From the NCBI GenBank assembly GCA_026985385.1, contig JALSQM010000053.1, forward strand, positions 1 to 12,779: DNA of 12,779 nucleotides. Reading direction: 5' to 3'. The position numbers and the translations under genes are program-made. This stretch comes from Acidilobaceae archaeon (GTDB lineage: Archaea; Thermoproteota; Thermoprotei_A; Sulfolobales; Acidilobaceae). This document shows, in pieces, positions 7,650 to 12,779 of the stretch (its first letter is position 1; the number at the start of each line of letters is the position of its first letter). The notes under the pieces are model-generated. The model was not told the origin of the DNA, ran no database searches, and saw only the letters and a program-made list of their open reading frames with translations.

Positions 7650-8312
7650 TTACCGGAGCGCCCCTCCTGGGTAGAGAGCCTCTACTAGGGCCGAGGACCA
7701 GGCTCCTAGGATGAGGCCTGCCACCACATCGCTTACCCAGTGCGCGCCTAGCACAACCCTCGATGCGGCGACCCCCACCGCCCAGATCCAGGCAACTACC
7801 GCCGCCAGGCGGCCGCCCCGCCGGGCCTGGTAGGCTACCGCTCCAGCCCTCGAGGCGTGGCCCGAGGGGAAGGAGTACTCCTCGATAACGCCTAGGAGGC
7901 CCCCTCCGGCCCCGCTGAAGGGCCTCGGAACGTGGAATACGAGCTTCAACGCCTCAGCTAGGAGGGTGGCTAGGAGGAGCGACGCTGACAGCGCCCAGAG
8001 CCACGGCTCAACCCTAACCCTTAAGGCCCTCAAGACTAGGGGGGCAACTATCACCGCGCCAGCCAGGGGAGCACTCGCCGTCGCCGAGAGCAGTCGAGCC
8101 CACAAGGCCCCGCTGGGCGCCCCGGGTCTCAGGGCGAGGTCTACCCCGTGGAACACGCCCAAAGCCTCCAAAGCTAGGAGCGCCACCAGAGCTACCGTGA
8201 GCGCCGATAGTGCCCCCCAAGAGCGGCTGGGTGCTCTAGCAGAGTCCACCGGCCAGCCCGTGCTTAGCGATGACCGCCCAGTAGGACTATACCCTTTCGG
8301 GTGGATCAACAC
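7650..8312 (-). CDS. PAP2-family membrane phosphatase
   Basis: PAP2/type 2 phosphatidate phosphatase family, an integral membrane enzyme that removes phosphate from lipid-linked or soluble phosphate esters; archaeal members include undecaprenyl/dolichyl-diphosphate phosphatase-like proteins. All three catalytic motifs are present: KLVFHVPRP (123-131, KxxxxxxRP), FPSGHAS (148-154) and SRVVLGAHWVSD (184-195, SRxxxxxHxxxD). Hydrophobic spans at about 33-52, 80-97, 105-125, 168-187 and 193-212 support a polytopic fold. As drawn, the GTG at 8312 is only 14 bp from the divergent nrdJ start, and the first 21 residues (PKGYSPTGRSSLSTG) are hydrophilic and unusual. A GTG at residue 22 (8249) would leave about 77 bp for divergent promoters and is a likely true start. 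The exact substrate is unknown. Confidence 0.9.
   Translation of the reverse strand: MLIHPKGYSPTGRSSLSTGWPVDSARAPSRSWGALSALTVALVALLALEALGVFHGVDLALRPGAPSGALWARLLSATASAPLAGAVIVAPLVLRALRVRVEPWLWALSASLLLATLLAEALKLVFHVPRPFSGAGGGLLGVIEEYSFPSGHASRAGAVAYQARRGGRLAAVVAWIWAVGVAASRVVLGAHWVSDVVAGLILGAWSSALVEALYPGGALR
8284..8291 (+). promoter_or_regulatory. Possible TATA element between divergent PAP2 and nrdJ genes
   Basis: GGACTATA followed by CCCTTT lies about 36-43 bp before the nrdJ TTG at 8327. Read on the other strand (TATAGTCC) it is 35-42 bp before the alternative PAP2 start at 8249. It is the only AT-rich element in the interval. Weak positional prediction. Confidence 0.3.
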
Positions 8313-8326
8313 TGCTGGGGGGAAGC

Positions 8327-10603
8327 TTGTGGGAGAAGGAGCTCGTCGAGGGAGTCCTGGGGGGCGTGGGGATAGACCCGCGGCCAGCCCTCGACGTCTT
8401 GGGTAGGCTGGAGTCCATGGGGATCCGCGGCGACGAGGCGCTCGACAGGCTCGAGGCTGAGATGGCCTCCTGGGCGGCTCTGGAGCCCCGCTGGGAGAGG
8501 GCCGCGCGGGCCCTCGAGCTCGCCAGGATATACCTTGAGGCGACGGGGGGCTGGAGGGGCGCGCTCCACCCTAGGGGTGTGGAGGAGAGGCTGTCGTGGC
8601 AGGGCCTCAGGCTCCTCAAGGCACGCTACCTCCTCAGGCGGGGTGATGGGCGCCTAGCTGAGACCCCTGATTCAATGGTGTGGAGGGTCGCGAGCTACGT
8701 TGCCGAGGCCGAGCATGCCGGCATGGGCTTCGAGAGGGCTAGGAGGGAGTTCTACAGGCTCATGTCGAGCCTGAGGTTCCTCCCGAACAGCCCGACCATT
8801 ATGAACGCGGCGACCCGCTACCCCCAGCTGGCAGCGTGCTTCGTGGTACCCCTAGAAGACGATATGGACTCTATAATGGAGGCCTTGAGGGTCTCAGCGT
8901 GGATATTCAAAAGCGGCGCCGGCGCTGGCTACGACTTCTCCCCCCTACGACCCCGCGGCGCCCCCATAGCGGGTACCGGCGGTAGGAGCAGCGGCCCCGT
9001 GAGCTTCATGAGGCTCTTCGACGCCCTAGCTGATGTCGTGAAGGAGGGCGGCAAGAGGAGGGCCGCAATGATGGGTATACTCCACGACTGGCACCCCGAC
9101 GTGCTCGAGTTCTCACGCAGCAAGTGCGGGCCTAGGAGGGTCTTCGAGAACTTCAACATAAGCGTGGCCGTCCACGACCTCCTCGTGAGGAGGTACGTCG
9201 AGGGAGGATCGTGGCCCCTATACGACCCCCTCGAGTGCCCGGAGGCCCTCGCGGCCCTGAGCGGCGACCTCGAGGAGCTAGAGTCGAGGTGTAGGCCCTC
9301 CCGGATCCTGCGGGCCTCAGAGGTCATTGACGCCATAGCGGAGTGCGCTTGGAGTGGAGGGGATCCCGGCGCCGTGTTCGTAGACACCATAAACAGGCAC
9401 AACCCCACCCCCACGCTTGGCAGGATACACGCCACAAACCCCTGCGGCGAGACACCCCTCCTAGACTGGGAGGCCTGCAACCTAGGCAGCATAAACCTCT
9501 CCAGGTACGTTGACGAGGTTAACAGGGAGATACGCTGGGAGGAGCTAGCCCGCGACGTTGAGGTGGCTATCCGCTTCCTAGACGATGTAATCGACGTCTC
9601 CTGGTACCCCGATAAGAGGATATCTGAAGCCGTTAGGAGGACGAGGAAGGTTGGTCTAGGCGTTATGGGGTGGGCCGACCTCCTCGCAGCCCTAGGTATC
9701 CCCTACGACAGCCATGACGCCCTCTTCCTCGCAGATAAGGTGATGGAGTTCATAGCCTACCACGCTAGGAGGGCAAGCAACGAGCTAGCCGTTGATAGGG
9801 GATCCTACCCAGCCTTCCCAAGCAGTATTCACAGGGAGGGTAGGCTGAACTTCGAGCCCCAGGTGCCCGCGGAGGAGATCTATGACACCTCGAGGGTCTC
9901 CAACGATGTGAAGAGCCTAGTCGATGACAGGCCCCCACTCGACTGGGCCGGCCTGAAAGCCGAGACTAGGAGGGGCACACGCAACGCCACGGTAACCACT
10001 ATAGCGCCGACTGGCAGTATAAGCATAATCGCCGGTGCAAGCGCCAGTATAGAGCCGTACTTCGCCTTAGTGTATCTGAGGAGGTCCGACATAGGATCCT
10101 GGCTGGAGGTCAACAAGTTCCTGGCTAGGTGGCTCCGCGATAACGGCATGCTCACAGAGGATGTACTCGTAGAGATAGCTAGGAGGGGCGGGGGCATCAG
10201 GTGGGCCCCCTGGGCGCCTAGGGAGCTAAAGGAGTCCCTACCCACAGCCCTCGAGATAGGGTGGGAGTGGCACGTGAGGATGCAGGCGGCCTTCCAGAGG
10301 TGGACCGATAACGCCGTCAGCAAGACCGTGAACATGCCCTCAAGCGCTACAGTCGATGACGTTAAGAACACCATCCTACTGGCCTGGAGGCTCGGCTGTA
10401 AGGGGATAACCATCTACAGGGACAAGAGCAGGGAAGGCCAGGTGATAAGCGCTGGAGAGGAGATAAGGGAGGCACTTAAATCGCCACCCCCGCTGAGGAG
10501 GTTCAAGGACAAACACTTCTACACATGGCTCCGCATAGGCAAAGAACAGGTTATGATAGTACATGAGGAGTATAGCGGTGGATGCCCCACCTGCGACACC
10601 TAA
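8327..10603 (+). CDS. nrdJ: Adenosylcobalamin-dependent (class II) ribonucleotide reductase
   Basis: Reduces ribonucleotides to deoxyribonucleotides in the cytoplasm, using adenosylcobalamin to form a thiyl radical; oxygen-independent. The 758-residue protein has NSPTIMNAA (154-162), the first redox cysteine in LAACFVV (C171), the specificity/effector region with SGAGAGYDFSPLR (196-208), and the active site NPCGE (N371, thiyl C373, E375), followed by the second redox cysteine in ACNLGSINLSR (C384). The APTGSISIIAG barrel loop (about 560) is present. The tail ends GGCPTCDT with the C753/C756 pair that reduces the active-site disulfide. No GIY-YIG, intein or ATP-cone insertion is obvious, though an N-terminal helical region (1-115) precedes the catalytic core. 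The start is TTG at 8327 after a GGGGGG run at 8317-8322, close to the divergent PAP2 gene. A following hairpin at 10697 separates it from the NAC gene. Confidence 0.95.
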   Translation: MWEKELVEGVLGGVGIDPRPALDVLGRLESMGIRGDEALDRLEAEMASWAALEPRWERAARALELARIYLEATGGWRGALHPRGVEERLSWQGLRLLKARYLLRRGDGRLAETPDSMVWRVASYVAEAEHAGMGFERARREFYRLMSSLRFLPNSPTIMNAATRYPQLAACFVVPLEDDMDSIMEALRVSAWIFKSGAGAGYDFSPLRPRGAPIAGTGGRSSGPVSFMRLFDALADVVKEGGKRRAAMMGILHDWHPDVLEFSRSKCGPRRVFENFNISVAVHDLLVRRYVEGGSWPLYDPLECPEALAALSGDLEELESRCRPSRILRASEVIDAIAECAWSGGDPGAVFVDTINRHNPTPTLGRIHATNPCGETPLLDWEACNLGSINLSRYVDEVNREIRWEELARDVEVAIRFLDDVIDVSWYPDKRISEAVRRTRKVGLGVMGWADLLAALGIPYDSHDALFLADKVMEFIAYHARRASNELAVDRGSYPAFPSSIHREGRLNFEPQVPAEEIYDTSRVSNDVKSLVDDRPPLDWAGLKAETRRGTRNATVTTIAPTGSISIIAGASASIEPYFALVYLRRSDIGSWLEVNKFLARWLRDNGMLTEDVLVEIARRGGGIRWAPWAPRELKESLPTALEIGWEWHVRMQAAFQRWTDNAVSKTVNMPSSATVDDVKNTILLAWRLGCKGITIYRDKSREGQVISAGEEIREALKSPPPLRRFKDKHFYTWLRIGKEQVMIVHEEYSGGCPTCDT

Positions 10604-10696
10604 ACGCCGAGCCACCCACGCCCCAGAGACACGCAACTACGGCTCTGCTCGGAGGCAGGGCTCAGCACTCAAGACCCTCCTCATAGGCCCTAAAGC

Positions 10697-10711
10697 CTCG
10701 GCTACGCCGAG
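10697..10711 (+). other. Perfect 6-bp hairpin downstream of nrdJ
   Basis: CTCGGC-TAC-GCCGAG is a perfect inverted repeat with a 3-nt loop, 94 bp after the nrdJ stop. The rest of 10604-10807 shows no gene I can support. It could stabilise the nrdJ 3' end; no T-run follows, so it is not a typical archaeal terminator. Confidence 0.35.
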
Positions 10712-10807
10712 CTCATCAGAGCGGCTAGCGCAGCGTTGCCCCCGGGAATATCCCTGTTCACCCATGATTATAGGTCTATGCCCCGGGTGATTGATGACTG
10801 GCACAAG

Positions 10808-10815
10808 TTATTAAA
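10808..10815 (+). promoter_or_regulatory. TATA box for the NAC gene
   Basis: TTATTAAA is the best TATA-like octamer in the nrdJ-NAC interval. Transcription would start near 10838, giving a leader of about 30 nt before the ATG at 10871, which argues for that start rather than upstream codons in the same frame. Confidence 0.45.
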
Positions 10816-10870
10816 GAGCCCCCTCATCTACCCTTGGGTCGAGGGCCTGCTAGGGGGTTACGGGGTTTTG

Positions 10871-11236
10871 ATGGGGTTTAGGCCTAGGGATTTGAAGAGG
10901 CTCATGAAGAGGATGGGCATCGAGGTAGAGGAGGTTAACGCTACTAAGATTGAAGTGCACCTCGATGAAGGCTCTAAACTCGTCATCGATGAGCCCCAGT
11001 CAGTCATGATTATGAGGGCTAAGGGGCAGCCCACAATGATCTACGTCGTGGGGGAACCCCGTAGGGTAGAGGCTGTCGCCGAGCAGGCCGAGGAGGCCTT
11101 CAGCGACGAGGACGTTAGGCTTGTCGCCGAGCAGGCTGGGGTGAGCCTAGAGGAGGCTAGGAGGGCCCTGGAGGAGACCGGCGGCGACATAGCAGCTGCT
11201 ATCCTGAAGCTCAGAGGCGAGGAGGGTAGCGCGTAG
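10871..11236 (+). CDS. nac: Nascent polypeptide-associated complex protein (archaeal alpha-NAC homolog)
   Basis: Ribosome-associated chaperone that binds emerging nascent chains, a homodimer in archaea. From ATG 10871 the protein has 121 residues, the usual archaeal length. It shows the N-terminal RPRDLKRLMKRMGIEVEEV start (4-22), a NAC beta domain with KLVIDEPQSVMIMRAKGQPT (36-55) and MIYVVGEPRR (56-65), and a C-terminal UBA domain SDEDVRLVAEQAGVSLEEAR (78-97) ending GGDIAAAILKL (104-114). The frame is open 45 codons further upstream to 10736, but that extension (PRVIDDWHKLLKSPLIYPWV) is not part of any NAC protein I know and contains the predicted TATA box, so I excluded it. Upstream G-rich runs AGGGGG and CGGGG precede the ATG. 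The stop lies 17 bp from the convergent regulator gene. Confidence 0.93.
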   Translation: MGFRPRDLKRLMKRMGIEVEEVNATKIEVHLDEGSKLVIDEPQSVMIMRAKGQPTMIYVVGEPRRVEAVAEQAEEAFSDEDVRLVAEQAGVSLEEARRALEETGGDIAAAILKLRGEEGSA

Positions 11237-11257
11237 GGGGAACCCGGGCCCCGCTAC
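11233..11257. terminator. Inverted repeat between the convergent NAC and regulator genes
   Basis: GTAG-GGGG pairs with CCCC-G-CTAC (8 bp with one bulged G; loop AACCCGGG). The left arm holds the NAC stop TAG and the right arm the regulator stop, so both genes end inside the stem. It may act as a two-way transcript end. Archaeal terminators are usually T-rich, which this is not. Confidence 0.35.
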
Positions 11258-12003
11258 TCCTGGGAGACCCCTCTAAGGGAGGACACCAGCTCATCCACGT
11301 CCCTAGCAAGGCTCAGTATTAGTGGGATGCCCTCGAGCTTAGCGAGTTCTATCGCCAGGGGGTCGACGCTGCCCCGAGGGCCGTGTATGACTATGACTCC
11401 AGGCTTCACCGGTGACACCCTCACAGCGACGAGGGGGCTCCTCCCGAGTCTCACCCCGGTGAAGACTATTGCCCTATCCAGCGTTGAGCCTAGTAGGCTG
11501 TAGAATTGGACCCCCGATAATGAGGTTATGGCTCGTATGCTGTCGATCACTGTGTAGCCGTAGACGCTCCTCTCGACGGGGGCCTCCGGCGCTAGTATGG
11601 TGCCCCTCACAATCTCGACTAGCTCCCCTATCGATATCGGCCTCTCGAACTCCCTCATATCTATGACTACTCCCGGGGGCACCCCTATGCTTCTAGCGAG
11701 CCTCTCAATCCTCTCACCACCACTCCTTAAGTCGAGCTCTATGAGGGCGTTCACATACCTCTGAATGAACCTGGCTCCGGGGATCCTCCTACCCTTCTCG
11801 TAATCGCTTATAACACTAGTCGAAACACCCATAGCCTTGGCTAGCCTACTCTGCGTCACGCCGAAGTACTCCCTCCACTTCCTCAGAGCACTACTCGGAT
11901 CGGAGGCTAGCACTATGTCCCCCGCTATCCTCCTAGCAACATAGTATACCACGTAATCGCCCCTATACCCCTCCCACTCAACACCCCCACTCAACGCCCT
12001 CAC
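11254..12003 (-). CDS. XRE-type helix-turn-helix transcriptional regulator with C-terminal ligand-like domain
   Basis: A 249-residue predicted DNA-binding regulator. Residues about 38-92 form an XRE/Cro-type helix-turn-helix: LRKWREYFGVTQSRLAKAMG (40-59), then VSTSVISDYEKGRRIPGARF (60-79) and QRYVNALIELD, with the classic TQSxLAKxxGVSxSVISDYExGRRxP pattern. A linker (95-140) is followed by an alpha/beta domain (about 145-249) with ERSVYGYTVIDSIRAITSLS, DRAIVFTGVRLGRSPLVAVR and VIVIHGPRGSVDPLAIELAK, a possible ligand- or nucleotide-binding part. The architecture resembles the archaeal predicted-regulator group COG1709, recalled and not searched. The GTG at 12003 is used as start; a TATA-like box lies 26-35 bp upstream, so the mRNA is probably leaderless. 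Convergent with NAC, divergent from the tRNA gene. Target genes unknown. Confidence 0.82.
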   Translation of the reverse strand: MRALSGGVEWEGYRGDYVVYYVARRIAGDIVLASDPSSALRKWREYFGVTQSRLAKAMGVSTSVISDYEKGRRIPGARFIQRYVNALIELDLRSGGERIERLARSIGVPPGVVIDMREFERPISIGELVEIVRGTILAPEAPVERSVYGYTVIDSIRAITSLSGVQFYSLLGSTLDRAIVFTGVRLGRSPLVAVRVSPVKPGVIVIHGPRGSVDPLAIELAKLEGIPLILSLARDVDELVSSLRGVSQE

Positions 12004-12028
12004 TTCGACGATAGACGATTCACGGACA

Positions 12029-12038
12029 CCTAAAATAC
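12029..12038 (-). promoter_or_regulatory. TATA-like box for the XRE regulator gene
   Basis: The minus strand reads GTATTTTAGG, 26-35 bp before the GTG at 12003, as expected for a leaderless archaeal gene. It is one of two AT-rich elements in the divergent interval. Confidence 0.4.
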
Positions 12039-12081
12039 CCGGCTACCCCCCACTTAGTTAACCTTCAGGATGTCGTCAAGA

Positions 12082-12089
12082 GATAAAAT
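12082..12089 (+). promoter_or_regulatory. TATA-like box for tRNA-Pro
   Basis: GATAAAAT lies 31-38 bp before the tRNA 5' end, with a second AT-rich candidate CTCTAAAC at 12092-12099. Either could be the TATA element; position-based prediction. Confidence 0.35.
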
Positions 12090-12119
12090 CCCTCTAAACA
12101 ACCCATAGGAGCCCGGAGA

Positions 12120-12229
12120 GGGCCCGTCGTCTAGCCTGGCTAGGATGCGGGGTACGCCGAGGCCCGAGGAGGGCCGGCGCCCGACTCGGGACCCCGTGGT
12201 CCGGGGTTCAAATCCCCGCGGGCCCACCA
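12120..12229 (+). tRNA. tRNA-Pro (anticodon CGG), intron-containing, CCA encoded
   Basis: Acceptor stem GGGCCCG (12120-12126) pairs with CGGGCCC (12219-12225), followed by A73 and an encoded CCA (12227-12229). The D arm is GTCT-AGCCTGGCT-AGGAT. The anticodon stem CGGGG (12148-12152) pairs with CCCCG (12192-12196). The T arm is CGGGG-TTCAAAT-CCCCG (12202-12218). After removing 12154-12185, the anticodon loop reads TTCGGGA, with U33, anticodon CGG (12187-12189) and G37, so it reads the proline codon CCG. The mature length is 75 nt plus CCA. Without removing the intron, the anticodon loop cannot be formed. It stands alone between a divergent regulator gene and the pstS-like gene. Confidence 0.88.
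12154..12185 (+). other. 32-nt tRNA intron at non-canonical position 32/33
   Basis: A bulge-helix-bulge can be drawn. The 4-bp helix CGGG (12148-12151) / CCCG (12180-12183) is flanked by the 3-nt bulges GTA (12152-12154) and ACT (12184-12186), with the inner stem CGCC/GGCG and the hairpin GGCCC-GAGGA-GGGCC. Cutting after the second base of each bulge leaves U32 joined to U33. The outer helix (G26-C34 onward) is weak, so it is a relaxed motif. The canonical archaeal position is 37/38. Confidence 0.75.
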
Positions 12230-12309
12230 CTCTATTATCTCCGCATGTTCCCGCCTCCTGCGGCTATCAACTAAATCGGTTGTATACTAAAAATAACGCT
12301 ACATGGTAC

Positions 12310-12317
12310 TATATAGA
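12310..12317 (+). promoter_or_regulatory. TATA-like box upstream of the pstS-like gene
   Basis: TATATAGA within a long AT-rich stretch (12280-12325), about 73-80 bp before the ATG at 12390. Transcription from here would give a leader of about 50 nt. A second candidate, GCTATAGT, is at 12328-12335. The interval 12230-12389 otherwise holds no gene I can support. Confidence 0.4.
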
Positions 12318-12372
12318 TAATTAAGCCGCTATAGTCTCTATTGTACACGCTTTTGTTGCCACTAGCCCCCTG

Positions 12373-12387
12373 GAGCCCTCAGGGCTC
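12373..12387 (+). promoter_or_regulatory. Hairpin over the ribosome-binding region of the pstS-like gene
   Basis: GAGCCC-TCA-GGGCTC is a perfect 6-bp inverted repeat ending 2 nt before the ATG. The only Shine-Dalgarno-like bases, GGAG (12372-12375), fall within its left arm. It could be an mRNA hairpin limiting translation or a dyad operator; both are inference. Confidence 0.4.
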
Positions 12388-12389
12388 TC

Positions 12390-12779
12390 ATGGATGCGCC
12401 GAGGGGGGCCACAGCCTGGCTGAAGGTGGCGGCTCTGATCCTCCTGGCGACGATAGCAGCTGGCGCGGCCTCGTGTAGGCTTCAGAGGGGGTATGTAACA
12501 TTATTTGGGAGCGGCTCTACGTTTGTGCAACCAGCTATGGTAGCCTGGATCAGGGGCTTCGAGCGGATGCATCCGAGTGTTAGGATAGACTATGCGGGTG
12601 GAGGCAGTGGCAAGGGTCAGCAGGACATCATTAGCGGTAAGGTTGACTTCGCGTGCAGTGACCCACCCATGAAGGCTGCTGTCCACGGGTCTGGCGGGGG
12701 CTTCCTCCAGTTCCCCGTGATCCTGGGCGCTGTGGTGGTCGTATACAACATCCCCGGGTTCCACGGCCACTTGAACCTC
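12390..12779 (+). CDS. pstS: PstS-like phosphate ABC transporter substrate-binding lipoprotein, N-terminal part only
   Basis: Opens at ATG 12390 and is still open at the right edge after 130 codons, so the C-terminus and stop are missing. It would be the extracytoplasmic phosphate-binding protein that delivers phosphate to the PstCAB importer. Residues 11-28 are hydrophobic (KVAALILLATIAAGAAS) and are followed by C29, an Ala-Ala-Ser-Cys lipobox-like site. The mature part begins VTLFGSGSTFVQPAMVAWI (36-54), the usual PstS opening that binds phosphate through its Ser/Thr, then YAGGGSGKGQQDIISGKVDF (68-87) and ACSDPPM (88-94), the second binding loop. QFPVILGAVVVVYNIPG (107-123) is also typical. 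pstCAB/phoU may follow outside the window. Upstream, a hairpin covers the ribosome site. Confidence 0.88.
   Translation, partial: MDAPRGATAWLKVAALILLATIAAGAASCRLQRGYVTLFGSGSTFVQPAMVAWIRGFERMHPSVRIDYAGGGSGKGQQDIISGKVDFACSDPPMKAAVHGSGGGFLQFPVILGAVVVVYNIPGFHGHLNL

Noticed and set aside
7966..8406. Plus-strand 146-codon frame opposite the PAP2 gene
   Set aside because: It is the antisense shadow of a gene with all PAP2 catalytic motifs; composition (Ala/Arg/Ser-rich) is typical of GC-rich shadows.
8929..9492. Minus-strand 187-codon frame inside nrdJ
   Set aside because: Antisense shadow of the nrdJ active-site region; Ser/Leu-rich with no motif.
10604..10735. C/D-box sRNA or other RNA gene after nrdJ
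   Set aside because: Only one short hairpin is present; no paired C and D boxes at proper spacing were found.
10736..10870. 45-codon N-terminal extension of the NAC gene
   Set aside because: The extension holds the predicted TATA box and is not part of NAC proteins; the ATG at 10871 gives the normal family length.
1..12779. CRISPR array, insertion-sequence ends or att-type direct repeats
   Set aside because: No regularly spaced repeats, no transposase or integrase motif, and no copy of the tRNA 3' end elsewhere were seen by eye, so an insertion at 3089-4747 lacks recognisable element ends.

Overview
The window looks like a piece of a Crenarchaeota/Thermoproteota chromosome, most like a hyperthermophilic Desulfurococcales-type organism. 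This is inferred from a GC-rich genome with strong AGG/ATA codon preference, frequent GTG and TTG starts, archaeal TATA-like boxes close to start codons, an archaeal nascent-polypeptide-associated complex (NAC) protein, and a tRNA gene with a bulge-helix-bulge intron at a non-canonical position. No species is assigned.

Layout. (1) 1-2756, minus strand: a partial secreted or membrane-anchored GxGYxYP-family protein, still open at the left edge, preceded by a small SAM-dependent methyltransferase. (2) 2757-6331, an accessory region with visible decay. A 77-codon C-terminal gene remnant (minus) abuts a two-gene plus-strand unit of unknown function (3094-3819 and 3845-4747, the second with a winged-helix-like segment). 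On the minus strand follow a disrupted coding region (4744-5376) and a frameshifted polytopic membrane protein resembling a glycosyltransferase (5397-about 6304). (3) 6332-8312, minus: molybdopterin molybdotransferase MoeA and a PAP2-type phosphatase, probably one operon. (4) 8327-11236, plus: class II (B12-dependent) ribonucleotide reductase, then the NAC protein. (5) 11254-12003, minus: an XRE-type transcriptional regulator with an extra C-terminal domain, convergent with NAC. (6) 12120-12229, plus: tRNA-Pro(CGG) with a 32-nt intron. (7) 12390-12779, plus: the N-terminal 130 codons of a PstS-like phosphate-binding lipoprotein, running off the right edge.

The flanks are housekeeping genes (dNTP synthesis, Mo/W cofactor, protein biogenesis, phosphate uptake). 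The stretch from about 2.8 to 6.3 kb is the part not explained by known families. The two-gene unit at 3094-4747 is intact while minus-strand genes on both sides are broken, so it is the best candidate for an undescribed or recently acquired function. Nothing in the sequence tells me what that function is.
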